A DNA stretch of 64,000 nt from Burkholderiales bacterium (lineage in GTDB: Bacteria; Pseudomonadota; Gammaproteobacteria; Burkholderiales; Burkholderiaceae_C). Shown in pieces: positions 54,447 through 63,035 of this stretch. The translations under genes and the position numbers were made by a program. The notes under the pieces were generated by a model. The model made no database searches. It had not been told where the DNA came from and worked only from the letters and a program-made list of their open reading frames with translations. The stretch spans positions 62,001-126,000 of the forward strand of contig JACRAZ010000099.1 in NCBI GenBank assembly GCA_016213205.1, given 5' to 3'. Every line of letters starts with the position of its first letter. Position 1 is the first letter of the stretch.

Positions 54447-55348
54447 CGGAGCCATGGCATCAGGTAGTGGTCCACGAGCAGCGCTGCAAACAGCAGCGAC
54501 AGGTGCAGGATCGAGAAGCGAAAGGTCTTGCGGGCCAGGGCATCACTGTAGTCGCGCCACAGCACGAAGGCATGCAGGATGAACCAGCCACCGAGCACCA
54601 CCGCCACCAGCAGGTAGAGCCAACCGCTCATGCCGATGATGAAAGGCAGCAGGGTCGCCGCGAACAGCACCAGCGTGTACAGCAGCACGTTCAGCCGCGT
54701 GAAGTCGGAGCCATGGGTGACCGGCAGCATCGGCAGGCCCGAACGGCGGTAGTCCTCCACCCGGTACAACGCCAGCGCCCAGAAGTGCGGCGGCGTCCAC
54801 AGGAAGATGATGAGGCACATCGCCAGCGCCTCGGGACCGACGTCGTTGCGCATCGCGGCCCAGCCCAGCACCGGCGGCATCGCGCCGGAGGCGCCACCGA
54901 TCACGATGTTCTGGGGCGTCAGCGGCTTCAGCACCACGGTATAGATCACCGCGTAGCCCACGAAGGTGGCGAAGGTCAGCCACATCGTCAGCGGGTTCAC
55001 CCAGAAGTACAACAACCCACTGCCGGCGCCGCCCAGCAGCATCGAGAACACCAGCGCCTGGGTGTTGCTGAGCTCGCCCTTGGCCGTGGGGCGCCATGCG
55101 GTGCGGGCCATCTTGCGATCGATCTGCTGCTCGACCAGGCAGTTGAACGCGGCGGCCGCGCTGGCCACCAGCCAGATGCCCACCGTGGCCGGCACTGCCA
55201 GGCGCAGATCGGGCCAGCCCGGCTCGGCCAGCAGCATGCCGATGACGGCACAGAACACGATGAGCTGCACCACACGGGGCTTGGTCAGCACCATGTACTG
55301 CGACCAGCGCGAGGCGGGCCGCTGCGGAGTGGCGAGCGTCTGGGTCAT
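54443..55348 (-). CDS. ctaB: Protoheme IX farnesyltransferase (heme o synthase)
   Basis: The 301-residue UbiA-family membrane enzyme has nine hydrophobic spans. The prenyl-diphosphate motif is [19 protein letters not shown] near 83-101, and a second conserved loop is [18 protein letters not shown]. It attaches a farnesyl group to heme b to make heme o, the precursor of heme a. It lies 14 nt after ctaA and overlaps sco. Confidence 0.96.
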   Translation of the reverse strand: MTQTLATPQRPASRWSQYMVLTKPRVVQLIVFCAVIGMLLAEPGWPDLRLAVPATVGIWLVASAAAAFNCLVEQQIDRKMARTAWRPTAKGELSNTQALVFSMLLGGAGSGLLYFWVNPLTMWLTFATFVGYAVIYTVVLKPLTPQNIVIGGASGAMPPVLGWAAMRNDVGPEALAMCLIIFLWTPPHFWALALYRVEDYRRSGLPMLPVTHGSDFTRLNVLLYTLVLFAATLLPFIIGMSGWLYLLVAVVLGGWFILHAFVLWRDYSDALARKTFRFSILHLSLLFAALLVDHYLMPWLR

Positions 55349-55362
55349 GGGGAGGGCAGATT

Positions 55363-56487
55363 CTAGGCAGTGCGCCCGTTCGACGCCGGTGCGGTGGCAC
55401 CGGCTCGCAGGCGTGCGGCCAGCGAGGTCAGCACGCCCACCAGCGCGGCGGCACCGCCGCTGTGGGCCAGCGCCGCGGCGATCGGCCAGTCGAGCACGAT
55501 GTTGGACAGGCCGCTGGCCAGTTGGGCCAGCGCAAGCAGCGCCAGGGCCGTGGCATAGCGTCGCAACGCGTCGCTGCCGTCACGCCGCAGGCGCAGGACC
55601 AGCCACACGATGCCACCGAAGGCCACCAGCGCGAACAGCCGGTGTGCCAGGTGAATGGCCACCAGCGCCTCGAAGGGCAGGTAGCCGCCGTGGCCGGCAC
55701 GGCCCAGCTCCCGCAGCAGCGTGAAACCATGGCCCGCATCCATCGGCGGCCACCACTGGCCGTTGCAGGTGGGGAAGCCCTGGCAGGCCAACACGGCGTA
55801 GTTGGTGCTGACCCAGCCGCCCAGCGCGATCTGCACCAGCACCCCGGCCAGCACCAGCACCACGGCGCGCCAGGACACGCGGGGCGCCAGGGGCCTGTCC
55901 CGGAACGACTCATGCTGCAGCACCAGCAGCACCAGCAGCACCACGGCGCCCAGCAGGTGCAGCGTGACGATGGCCGGGTACAGCTTCCACGTGACCGTGT
56001 ACTTGCCGAACAAGCCCTGCACCACCACCCACACGAGCGTGATGGTCGAGAACCAGGGCGAGTGCGGCAGTTGCCGCCGGATGCGCCAGCTGAAGATGGC
56101 GGACACCAGGATCAGCAGGCCCACCACCATCGCGAGGTACCGATGGATCATCTCGATCCAGGCTTTGGCAAACGTGACCGGCCCGGTGGGTTGCGCATGC
56201 TGGGCGGCCCGGATGTCCGCATGGGCATCGAGCGGGCTGGCTTCGCCATAGCAGCCCGGCCAATCCGGGCAGCCGAGTCCGGAATCGGTGAGGCGGGTGA
56301 AGGCCCCGAAGACGATCAGGTCGAAAGTGAGGAACAGCGTGATCGCGGTCAATGCGGCCAGGCGAGCCCGGCTGGACGCGCCGCGCTGCCGCAGCCACCA
56401 CCACGACAGCGGCAGCAGTGCCACCAGCAGCGCCATCGAGGCGAGCTTGAGCATCGATGACATCGACGTCGCAGTATCGGCATCCAT
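55363..56487 (-). CDS. ctaA: Heme A synthase (COX15/CtaA)
   Basis: The 374-residue membrane enzyme oxidises the methyl group of heme o to the formyl of heme a. Eight spans are visible. Conserved segments are [37 protein letters not shown] and [15 protein letters not shown] with the heme-ligand His residues, and [21 protein letters not shown]. The Cys pairs in CPDWPGC and ACQGFPTC are typical. It starts 6 nt after the SCO-like gene. Confidence 0.95.
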   Translation of the reverse strand: MDADTATSMSSMLKLASMALLVALLPLSWWWLRQRGASSRARLAALTAITLFLTFDLIVFGAFTRLTDSGLGCPDWPGCYGEASPLDAHADIRAAQHAQPTGPVTFAKAWIEMIHRYLAMVVGLLILVSAIFSWRIRRQLPHSPWFSTITLVWVVVQGLFGKYTVTWKLYPAIVTLHLLGAVVLLVLLVLQHESFRDRPLAPRVSWRAVVLVLAGVLVQIALGGWVSTNYAVLACQGFPTCNGQWWPPMDAGHGFTLLRELGRAGHGGYLPFEALVAIHLAHRLFALVAFGGIVWLVLRLRRDGSDALRRYATALALLALAQLASGLSNIVLDWPIAAALAHSGGAAALVGVLTSLAARLRAGATAPASNGRTA

Positions 56488-56493
56488 CTTCGT

Positions 56494-57201
56494 TCAGCGC
56501 CCCGCCTTGTCCCAGCCTGCTGCGGCACGCAGCAGGCGATCGATGTCACGCTTGAGCTTGGACGGGTCGGGTTCGGCCGGCGCTCGCATCATCCACTCGC
56601 CCACCGGATCGACCACGTACAGATGCTCGTCCAATGCCCTGCCCTGGTCCGGTCGCAGCCAGGCCGCCACGGCGGCGCGCGGCATGCGCAGCAGGTGCAT
56701 GGCAGGGGTGGCCTCGAGCGCCGCGCGCAGGGCCGGCGCAGGCTCACCGTCGTCGGTGATCAGCCAGACCTTGTCGATCCGGTCGCGCTCGCGCCCCATC
56801 ATCTCGCGCAGCTGGCGCTGCAGGTACAGGCGCTTCTCGCAGGCTTCGCCACACCGGCTGTCGGCCACCACGAGCAGCAGCCACTGGCCCTTCAACGAGG
56901 CCAGTGGCAGCGTGCGACCATCGAGCGTGCGCACGTCGATGGCAGGCAGCGGCACCGTGGGCTGGACGATGTGGCTGTACGCCGCCCCCTGGCCACTGGG
57001 GCGGACGACGTAGTAGGTGAAATAACTGGCCACCACCGGCAGCGCGCACACCAGCAGCACCAGCATCATCTTCAGCCGCCCGCGACGCAGGCGCTCGCGG
57101 TCTTCGGGCACGAGCCCGGGCTGCGGCATCGAGTGCACAGTCAAGCCCAGCGGTTCAGCGGGCGAGCCGTCGTCGGGGGAGGATGTGTTGGAACCAGACA
57201 T
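56494..57201 (-). CDS. Membrane-anchored SCO/thioredoxin-like protein of the oxidase assembly cluster
   Basis: The protein has 235 residues with a cytoplasmic start ending LTVHSMPQPG, one membrane span (MMLVLLVCALPVVASYFTYYVV, about residues 45-66) and a periplasmic thioredoxin-like domain. Within it are RCGEACEKRL, a C-x3-C pair like the SCO copper site, and DEHLYVVDPVGEWMMR, where the His sits where SCO has its third ligand (compare DHTAGSYVF in the neighbour). It is usually annotated hypothetical. The start at 57201 overlaps surf1 by 47 nt; ATG 57129 is an alternative but would drop the conserved LTVHSMP start. Confidence 0.75.
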   Translation of the reverse strand: MSGSNTSSPDDGSPAEPLGLTVHSMPQPGLVPEDRERLRRGRLKMMLVLLVCALPVVASYFTYYVVRPSGQGAAYSHIVQPTVPLPAIDVRTLDGRTLPLASLKGQWLLLVVADSRCGEACEKRLYLQRQLREMMGRERDRIDKVWLITDDGEPAPALRAALEATPAMHLLRMPRAAVAAWLRPDQGRALDEHLYVVDPVGEWMMRAPAEPDPSKLKRDIDRLLRAAAGWDKAGR

Positions 57202-57886
57202 AGAGACCCGCGATCAGCGCACTGAGCGCGAACCATTGAAATGCATACCCGTGGTTCTTGGCCACGTCCACCGCCGGCAAAGGCCAGCGGCGCTGGAGCG
57301 GTTGCGCCGGCTCGGGCCGCAGGTCGAGCTGCTGCACCGTCACCGGCCGCAGCGCCACGCCGATCTCGCGCGAGAACGCATCCAGGGCCAGATTCTGCCG
57401 GATCGTGCCAGCATCCCCTTCGCCCAGGGACAACATGGCACTCGGTGGCGGCGCCACGCGGCCGTCGATCGTCACTTCCCCCTGCGGCGTGGACACGGCC
57501 ACGAGGCGGGTGCGTTGCTGCGCATCGCGCGGCACCCAGCCGCGCTGCACCAGCACGGCATCACCCGGCGCCAGCAGCAATGGCGTGACCACGATGAAAC
57601 CGGCGCGGCCATCGAGCGGCCGGTTGTCGAGGTAGACCGTGTGCTTGCCCAGCCAGTGGCCGCTCAGGCGCACCAGGCGGTGCTGCTGGTCGTGTGCCTG
57701 CCCGGTGCTGCGCGCCAGCGCCGGCAGGTCCAGCGCCGGCTGGTTCGCGCGTTGCTCGATCTCGGCCTGCAGCGCGAGCTTCTGGCGTGCCCGATCCAGC
57801 TGCCAGACGCCCAGCCGTGCCGTCACGGCCACGCCCACCAGGGTGGCCAGCAGGATCAGCCAGCGGCGTCTCGCCAACCGGGTCAT
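57155..57886 (-). CDS. surf1: SURF1-family cytochrome oxidase assembly protein
   Basis: The protein has 243 residues from ATG 57886 (MTRLARRRWL); ATG 57901 would add five residues. There is one span at each end (WLILLATLVGVAVTARLGVW and FQWFALSALIAGLYVWF), with a periplasmic beta domain between. Family motifs are LGVWQLDRARQKLAL, GRAGFIVVTPL, VQRGWVPRD and NHGYAFQWFALS. SURF1 helps heme a insertion into subunit I. The gene is divergent from the DUF2909 gene with only 36 nt between starts, which include the palindrome ATCGGCGCCGAT (57900-57911). Confidence 0.92.
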   Translation of the reverse strand: MTRLARRRWLILLATLVGVAVTARLGVWQLDRARQKLALQAEIEQRANQPALDLPALARSTGQAHDQQHRLVRLSGHWLGKHTVYLDNRPLDGRAGFIVVTPLLLAPGDAVLVQRGWVPRDAQQRTRLVAVSTPQGEVTIDGRVAPPPSAMLSLGEGDAGTIRQNLALDAFSREIGVALRPVTVQQLDLRPEPAQPLQRRWPLPAVDVAKNHGYAFQWFALSALIAGLYVWFQHILPRRRLAR

Positions 57887-57922
57887 CGGAGGATGCCGCA
57901 TCGGCGCCGATAATCGACAACG

Positions 57923-58144
57923 ATGAAGGTACTCATGGTGGTGATGCTGTTGCTGGTGCTGCTGGCGCTGGGCAGTGCCGGCCTGTTCATGCTGCGCAAG
58001 GGCGCGGACAAGGGCACGCGTGACAAGCGCATGGCCAGGGCCCTGGCGCTGCGCGTGGGCCTGTCGATCGCGCTGTTCCTGTTCATCCTGCTGGCCTGGC
58101 ACCAGGGCTGGATCCAGCCGCGTGGCCTGCCCATGGGGCGCTGA
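57923..58144 (+). CDS. Twin-transmembrane protein (DUF2909)
   Basis: The 73-residue protein is MKVLMVVMLLLVLLALGSAG, then a short basic cytoplasmic loop (LRKGADKGTRDKRMARALAL) and a second span (LSIALFLFILLAWHQGW). It matches the DUF2909 family, which occurs beside surf1 in aa3 oxidase clusters of beta- and gammaproteobacteria. The role is unknown but linkage suggests oxidase assembly. It is the only plus-strand gene in the oxidase region. Confidence 0.9.
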   Translation: MKVLMVVMLLLVLLALGSAGLFMLRKGADKGTRDKRMARALALRVGLSIALFLFILLAWHQGWIQPRGLPMGR

Positions 58145-58161
58145 AGCCGGGCTGGAAACGA

Positions 58162-58188
58162 CAACGCCGCCCGTGCGAGGCGGCGTTG
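58162..58188. terminator. Hairpin between the convergent DUF2909 and coxC genes
   Basis: CAACGCCGCC (58162-58171) and GGCGGCGTTG (58179-58188) form a 10-bp perfect stem with a 7-nt loop, followed on the plus strand by CTGCTTCTTC. The position, 18 nt after the plus-strand stop, fits a terminator for DUF2909, possibly also used by the minus-strand transcript. Confidence 0.65.
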
Positions 58189-58264
58189 CTGCTTCTTCAG
58201 GCGTGGGCAGGACATCCGGGTCCCCGCATGGGCCAGGCCAGGCACCGCCCGGCCCGCAGCCGGC

Positions 58265-59149
58265 TCAAAGCCAGTAGACCAGGAAGTACAGGCCCAGCCA
58301 GACCACGTCCACGAAGTGCCAGTACCAGGCAGCGCCTTCGAAACCGAAGTGCCGTTGCGGCGTGAAGTGGCCCTTCATCAGCCGCAGCGTGATGAAGGTG
58401 AGCATCAGCATGCCCACGAACACGTGGAAGCCATGGAAGCCGGTGAGCATGAAGAAGGTCGAGCCGAAGATGCCCGAGCTGAGCTTCAGGTTCAGGTCGC
58501 GGTAGGCATGGATGTACTCGTAGGCCTGGAAGCCGACGAAGGTGATGCCCAGCAGCACCGTGATCCACATCCACAGGATCGTCTTGGCGCGCTGATTGGC
58601 GATCAATGCATGGTGCGCGATCGTCAGCGTGGCGCCCGAGGTCAGCAGAATGGCCGTGTTGATGGTGGGAATCGGCCACGGGCCCATGGTCTGGAACGGC
58701 TCCACCACGCCGGCCGGCGATGCCGTGAGGCCACCGCCAGCGCTCGGCCAGATGGCCTTGAAATCGGGCCACAGCAGCTGGTGGTCGAGGTTGCCCAGCA
58801 TCGGCAGCGCGTGGGCGCGGGCCCAGTACAAGGCGCCGAAGAATGCCGCGAAGAACATCACCTCGGAGAAGATGAACCAGCTCATGCTCCAGCGGTAGGA
58901 GACGTCCACCCGCTCGGAGTACAGGCCTCCTTCGCTCTCGCCGATGGCGTCGCGGAACCACACGAACAGGGTCGACAGCCAGATCACCATGCCCAGCAGC
59001 AGGGACCACTTTCCCCAGTCGACGCCATTGACCCATTGGCCGGCACCGAGGATGACGAAGAACAGGCCGAGCGCGGCCATCGCCGGATGCCGCGAAGGGC
59101 TCGGCACGAAGTAGTAGGGCGTTTGCCCGTGGGGCGTCGCTGCGGACAT
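58265..59149 (-). CDS. coxC: Cytochrome c oxidase subunit III
   Basis: The 294-residue seven-span membrane protein starts at ATG 59149 (MSAATPHGQTPYYFVPSPSR) with GAGGAG about 10 nt upstream. Conserved features are SWFIFSEVMFFAAFFGALYW, the Glu-containing helix II, and TGFHGFHVFVGMLML with the family His. The C-terminus WYWHFVDVVWLGLYFLVYW is typical. Subunit III stabilises the oxidase and its proton uptake. The longer N-terminal frame (to 59173) has no Shine-Dalgarno. Confidence 0.95.
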   Translation of the reverse strand: MSAATPHGQTPYYFVPSPSRHPAMAALGLFFVILGAGQWVNGVDWGKWSLLLGMVIWLSTLFVWFRDAIGESEGGLYSERVDVSYRWSMSWFIFSEVMFFAAFFGALYWARAHALPMLGNLDHQLLWPDFKAIWPSAGGGLTASPAGVVEPFQTMGPWPIPTINTAILLTSGATLTIAHHALIANQRAKTILWMWITVLLGITFVGFQAYEYIHAYRDLNLKLSSGIFGSTFFMLTGFHGFHVFVGMLMLTFITLRLMKGHFTPQRHFGFEGAAWYWHFVDVVWLGLYFLVYWL

Positions 59150-59200
59150 CTTGTGTGCTCTCCTCGAAACCAAAACCAGTCTTGTGTCGGGCCCGGCCGC

Positions 59201-59431
59201 CTAGGTGGCGACGCCGCTGCCCACTACCCATTGAACCAGCAACACCAGCGCGCCGACGAAGATGGCAGCGCCGATGATGCCGGCGATGATCACGTGCACC
59301 GGGTTGAGCTGCGACACGTCGCGCTCGTAGTCGGCCGAGCGGCGGATGCCGAAGAACGACCAGGCCACTGCCCGCATCGTCTGCAGCGGCGAAGCCTTGC
59401 GGCCGCTGGCCTCGCGCAGATCGCCGCTCAC
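59201..59431 (-). CDS. DUF2970 protein
   Basis: This 76-residue protein reads SPLQTMRAVAWSFFGIRRSADYERD, then one membrane span (HVIIAGIIGAAIFVGALVLLVQWVV). This is the DUF2970 pattern, a small protein found between ctaG and coxC in Burkholderiales oxidase operons. It overlaps the ctaG stop by 4 nt. Function is unknown; context suggests oxidase assembly or stability. Confidence 0.9.
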   Translation of the reverse strand: MSGDLREASGRKASPLQTMRAVAWSFFGIRRSADYERDVSQLNPVHVIIAGIIGAAIFVGALVLLVQWVVGSGVAT

Positions 59432-60051
59432 GACGCGCCCCCGGCCGCCGGCCCGAGGGCCGCCTTGGGCGCTGCCGGCACCTTGCCGCCCACCTCGAAG
59501 AAGGTGTAGGACAGCGTGATCGTGGTCACGTCCTTCGGCAGCTTGGGGTCAACATAGAAGACCACCGGCCACTGCCTGCTTTCGCCCGCCTTCAGCGTGT
59601 ACTCGTTGAAGCAGAAGCACTCGAGCTTGTTGAAATGCGGCGAGGCCTGCATCGGCGCATAGCTCGGGATGGCCTGCGCGGCCATCGTCCGGTTCTGCAT
59701 GTTGCGAAACTCGTACATCACGGTGGTGAGTTCACCCGGATGTACCTGCAGCGAACGCACTGCGGGCTTGAAGTCCCAGGGCCCGCGCGCATTGGCATCG
59801 AACTCGACGGTGATCGTGCGCGAGTAGTCGACCTGCGTGCTGCCACGGCGCTCGCCGGTGCCCGCGGCACCGGGCGAAGTGCGCTGCTCGGCCAGGCTGA
59901 GGACGTTGATGCCCAGTGCATCGCAGATCGTGCGGTACATCGGCACCAGCGCGTAGCCGAAGCCGAACATCGACACCACCACGACCGCGAGCTTGCCCAG
60001 CATGCGCCGGTTCTCGCGACGCAGGAGTCCGAGCTTCGGTGGCTTGGGCAT
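59428..60051 (-). CDS. ctaG: Cytochrome c oxidase assembly protein CtaG/Cox11
   Basis: The 207-residue protein has a single N-terminal span (LAVVVVSMFGFGYALVPMY) and a periplasmic Ig-like copper-binding domain. The Cu(I) motif is CFCF in NKLECFCFNEYTL (near 150), and YRTICDALGIN carries the third Cys. The end DVTTITLSYTFFEVG is typical. It delivers copper to CuB of subunit I. It lies 10 nt after the small assembly gene. Confidence 0.95.
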   Translation of the reverse strand: MPKPPKLGLLRRENRRMLGKLAVVVVSMFGFGYALVPMYRTICDALGINVLSLAEQRTSPGAAGTGERRGSTQVDYSRTITVEFDANARGPWDFKPAVRSLQVHPGELTTVMYEFRNMQNRTMAAQAIPSYAPMQASPHFNKLECFCFNEYTLKAGESRQWPVVFYVDPKLPKDVTTITLSYTFFEVGGKVPAAPKAALGPAAGGAS

Positions 60052-60061
60052 TGCGGGCTCT

Positions 60062-60178
60062 TCAGCGGCCGAACAGCACGATCTTGGCCACGAAGCCCAG
60101 GCCGAAGATCAACGCCACCGACGCCAAGGTCAGCGCCAGTTTCAGGTTGGCCTTGCGTTGCGAATCACCACGATGCAT
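60062..60178 (-). CDS. Cytochrome oxidase small assembly protein (38 aa)
   Basis: This very short gene fills the gap between coxA and ctaG. From ATG 60178 it encodes MHRGDSQRKANLKLALTL followed by ASVALIFGLGFVAKIVLFGR and a TGA at 60064-60062. A basic N-terminus and a single membrane span ending in the FVAKIVL-type motif match the small oxidase assembly proteins annotated in this position in Burkholderiales. It ends 10 nt before ctaG and starts 16 nt after coxA. Confidence 0.85.
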   Translation of the reverse strand: MHRGDSQRKANLKLALTLASVALIFGLGFVAKIVLFGR

Positions 60179-60194
60179 GGCGTGCGCTCCGGCC

Positions 60195-61823
60195 TCAGCC
60201 GATCACCTTGGTGGCGGTGGCGTCCAGCTTGGGCGGCGTCTCGAACGAGTGCCACGGCGCCGGCGACGGCACCTCCCATTCCAGACCTTCGGCGCCCTCC
60301 CAGGGCTTCTGCGGCGCGGGGGCGCCCTTGCCGCGCATCATCGGGATGCAGACGAACAGGAAGAAGTACACCTGCATCAGGCCGAAGCCGAAGGCACCGA
60401 TCGAGGCGATCGCGTTGAAGTCGGCGAACTGCATCGGGTAGTCGGCATAGCGGCGCGGCATGCCCGCCAGCCCGAGGAAGTGCATCGGGAAGAAGGTGAC
60501 GTTGAAGAAGATCAGCGAGCCCCAGAAGTGGATCTTGCCGCGCGTCTCGGAGTACATCACGCCGGTCCACTTCGGGCCCCAGTAGTAGACGCCGGCGAAC
60601 AGTGCATACAGCGAGCCGGCCACCAGCACGTAGTGGAAGTGCGCCACCACGTAGTAGGTGTCCTGGATCTGCATGTCGATCGGCGCCATCGCGCAGATCA
60701 GGCCGGTGAAGCCACCCATCGTGAACACGAAGATGAAGCCCACGGCCCACAGCATCGGGGTCTCGAAGGTCATCGAGCCGCGCCACATGGTGGCGATCCT
60801 GTTGAAGATCTTCACGCCGGTGGGCACCGCGATCAGCATCGTCGCGTACATGAAGAACAGCTGGCCCGTCACCGGCATGCCGGTGGCGTACATGTGGTGC
60901 GCCCAGACGATGAAGGACAGGATCGCGATCGACGCGGTGGCGTACACCATCGAGGTGTAGCCGAACAGCTTCTTGCGCGCGAAGGCCGGCACGATGGCGC
61001 TGACGATGCCGAACGCGGGCAGGATCATGATGTAGACCTCGGGGTGCCCGAAGAACCAGAAGATGTGCTGGTACATGATCGGGTCGCCGCCGCCGGCCGG
61101 GGTGAAGAAGCTGGTGCCGAAGTGGCGGTCGGTCAGCGTCATCGTGATGGCGCCGGCCAGCACCGGCATCACCGCGATCAGCAGGTAGGCGGTGATCAGC
61201 CAGGTCCAGGCGAACAGCGGCATCTTCATCAGCGTCATGCCGGGCGCGCGCATGTTCAGGATCGTCACGATGATGTTGATCGAGCCCATGATCGACGAGG
61301 CGCCCATGATGTGCATCGCGAAGATGCCGGCGTCCATCGAGGGGCCCATCTGCAGCGTGAGTGGCGCGTAGAGCGTCCAGCCCGCGGCCGGTGCGCCGCC
61401 GGGCATGAAGAACGAACCCGCGAGCATGATGGCCGCCGGGATCAGCAGCCAGAAGCTCAGGTTGTTCATGCGCGCGAAGGCCATGTCCGCGGCACCGATC
61501 TGCAGCGGGATCATCCAGTTCGCGAAGCCGACGAAGGCCGGCATGATCGCGCCGAACACCATGATCAGCCCGTGCATCGTGGTGAACGAGTTGAACAACT
61601 CGGGGTTGAAGAACTGCAACCCGGGCTGGAACAACTCGGCGCGGATGCACAGGGCGAGCACGCCACCGATCATCAGCATCGTGAACGAGAACAACAGGTA
61701 CATCGTGCCGATGTCCTTGTGGTTCGTCGCGAACACCCAGCGCCGCCAGCCGTGCTGCGGGCCGTGGTGGTCATGGTCGTGATCGTGGTCGTGGGCGGCG
61801 GGATGCGGGAGGACGGCGCTCAT
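60195..61823 (-). CDS. coxA: Cytochrome c oxidase subunit I
   Basis: The 542-residue heme-copper oxidase core has twelve spans. An unusual His/Asp-rich start (HDHDHDHDHHGPQHG) may be a metal-rich N-terminus. Catalytic features are FNSFTTMHGLIMVFGAIMP (heme a His), WFFGHPEVYIMILPAFGIVS (CuB His and cross-linked Tyr, K-channel), FIVWAHHMYATGM (CuB His pair) and HFHYVLVAGS (heme ligands). PNWMIPLQIGAADMAF and the D-channel Asp region are intact. This is an aa3-type enzyme reducing O2 to water at the inner membrane. Confidence 0.97.
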   Translation of the reverse strand: MSAVLPHPAAHDHDHDHDHHGPQHGWRRWVFATNHKDIGTMYLLFSFTMLMIGGVLALCIRAELFQPGLQFFNPELFNSFTTMHGLIMVFGAIMPAFVGFANWMIPLQIGAADMAFARMNNLSFWLLIPAAIMLAGSFFMPGGAPAAGWTLYAPLTLQMGPSMDAGIFAMHIMGASSIMGSINIIVTILNMRAPGMTLMKMPLFAWTWLITAYLLIAVMPVLAGAITMTLTDRHFGTSFFTPAGGGDPIMYQHIFWFFGHPEVYIMILPAFGIVSAIVPAFARKKLFGYTSMVYATASIAILSFIVWAHHMYATGMPVTGQLFFMYATMLIAVPTGVKIFNRIATMWRGSMTFETPMLWAVGFIFVFTMGGFTGLICAMAPIDMQIQDTYYVVAHFHYVLVAGSLYALFAGVYYWGPKWTGVMYSETRGKIHFWGSLIFFNVTFFPMHFLGLAGMPRRYADYPMQFADFNAIASIGAFGFGLMQVYFFLFVCIPMMRGKGAPAPQKPWEGAEGLEWEVPSPAPWHSFETPPKLDATATKVIG

Positions 61824-61856
61824 TGGCGTGGCCTTTCAGCGGTCTGATTTTTGGGA

Positions 61857-63035
61857 TTACTTGCGAGCCGCGACGATGTCGGCGGGCTGGACGATCTGGC
61901 CGGTCTTGTTGGACCAGGCATTCTTCGTGTACGTGATGACCGCTGCGAGCTCGGTGTCCGACAGCTGCTTCCACGCCGGCATGGCCCCGTTGAGGCGCCC
62001 CTTCAGCAGGACGTCGATCTGCTGGGCCTTGTCGGCGTCCGCCACGATGGCCGAACCATCGAGCGGCTTGATCGGACCGGCACCCTTGCCATCCGGCCGG
62101 TGGCACACGGCGCAGTTGGCGGCGTAGACCTTCTCGCCACGCGCGGCCAACTCCTCGAGCTTCCATACCTTGCTCGGATCGTCGGCCTTGGCCGCCATTT
62201 CCTTCTTCTTGCCTTCGACCCACTTGGTGTAGTCGGCAGCCGACAGCACCTTCACGTGGATCGGCATGTAGGCGTGTTCCTTGCCGCACAGCTCGACGCA
62301 CTGGCCGTAGAAGTCGCCCGTCTTCTCGGCGCGGAACCAGGTGTCGCGCACGAAGCCCGGGATCGCGTCCTGCTTGACGGCGAAGGCCGGCACCATCCAC
62401 GAGTGGATCACGTCGTTGGCGGTGGTGATGATGCGGATCTTCTTGTTGACCGGCACGACCAGCGGGTTGTCCACCTTCAGCAGGTAGTTGTCACCCTCGG
62501 GCTTGCCGGCGTCGGACATCTGGCGCTGTGCCACGTCCAGCGTGGACAGGAAGCCGATGCCCTCGCCCTCGCCCTTGAGGTAGTCGTAGCCCCACTTCCA
62601 CTGGTAGCCGGTGGTCTTGATGGTGAGGTCGGCATTGCTGGTGTCCTTCATCGCCACCACGGTCTTGGTGGCGGCCAGGCCCATCACGATGACGATCAGC
62701 AGCGGCACCACGGTCCAGGCGATCTCGACCGCAACGCTCTCGTGGAAGTTGGCCGACTTGTGGCCCACGGACTTGCGATGCTTGATGATCGAATAGAACA
62801 TCACGCCGAACACGGCGATGAAGATCACCAGGCAGATGATCAGCATGAAGTTGTGCAGGCCCTGCACCTCGGTGGCGATCTTCGTGACCGGCGGGTGCAG
62901 GTCAAGCTGATTCTTCGCCGGCCCCCCCGGCAGGTCTCCCACTGCCCAGGCGGCGTGCGATGCCAGCGTCAGGGCCAGGCCGGCCAGACCGCCGCCGATG
63001 CGATGCCAAAGCTTCTTTGTCGTGTTCATCGTCAT
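61857..63035 (-). CDS. coxB: Cytochrome c oxidase subunit II with fused cytochrome c domain
   Basis: The 392-residue protein has a signal peptide (AGLALTLASHAAWA), two spans (about 60-80 and 105-125; EIAWTVVPLLIVIVMG), then the CuA domain with VIHSWMVPAF and GQCVELCGKEHAYMP (both Cys, His and Met ligands). After the usual subunit II end a linker leads to a class I cytochrome c: CAVCH near 308-312, with an axial Met in NGAMPAWKQLSD. Such a fusion brings its own electron donor, as in caa3-like enzymes. It is the first clear oxidase gene of the operon. Confidence 0.96.
   Translation of the reverse strand: MTMNTTKKLWHRIGGGLAGLALTLASHAAWAVGDLPGGPAKNQLDLHPPVTKIATEVQGLHNFMLIICLVIFIAVFGVMFYSIIKHRKSVGHKSANFHESVAVEIAWTVVPLLIVIVMGLAATKTVVAMKDTSNADLTIKTTGYQWKWGYDYLKGEGEGIGFLSTLDVAQRQMSDAGKPEGDNYLLKVDNPLVVPVNKKIRIITTANDVIHSWMVPAFAVKQDAIPGFVRDTWFRAEKTGDFYGQCVELCGKEHAYMPIHVKVLSAADYTKWVEGKKKEMAAKADDPSKVWKLEELAARGEKVYAANCAVCHRPDGKGAGPIKPLDGSAIVADADKAQQIDVLLKGRLNGAMPAWKQLSDTELAAVITYTKNAWSNKTGQIVQPADIVAARK

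Noticed and set aside
57900-57911. Palindrome ATCGGCGCCGAT between surf1 and the DUF2909 gene as an operator
   Set aside because: GC-rich 12-bp palindromes are frequent by chance in this genome and the gap is only 36 bp. It is recorded under surf1 but is not strong enough to call as a site.
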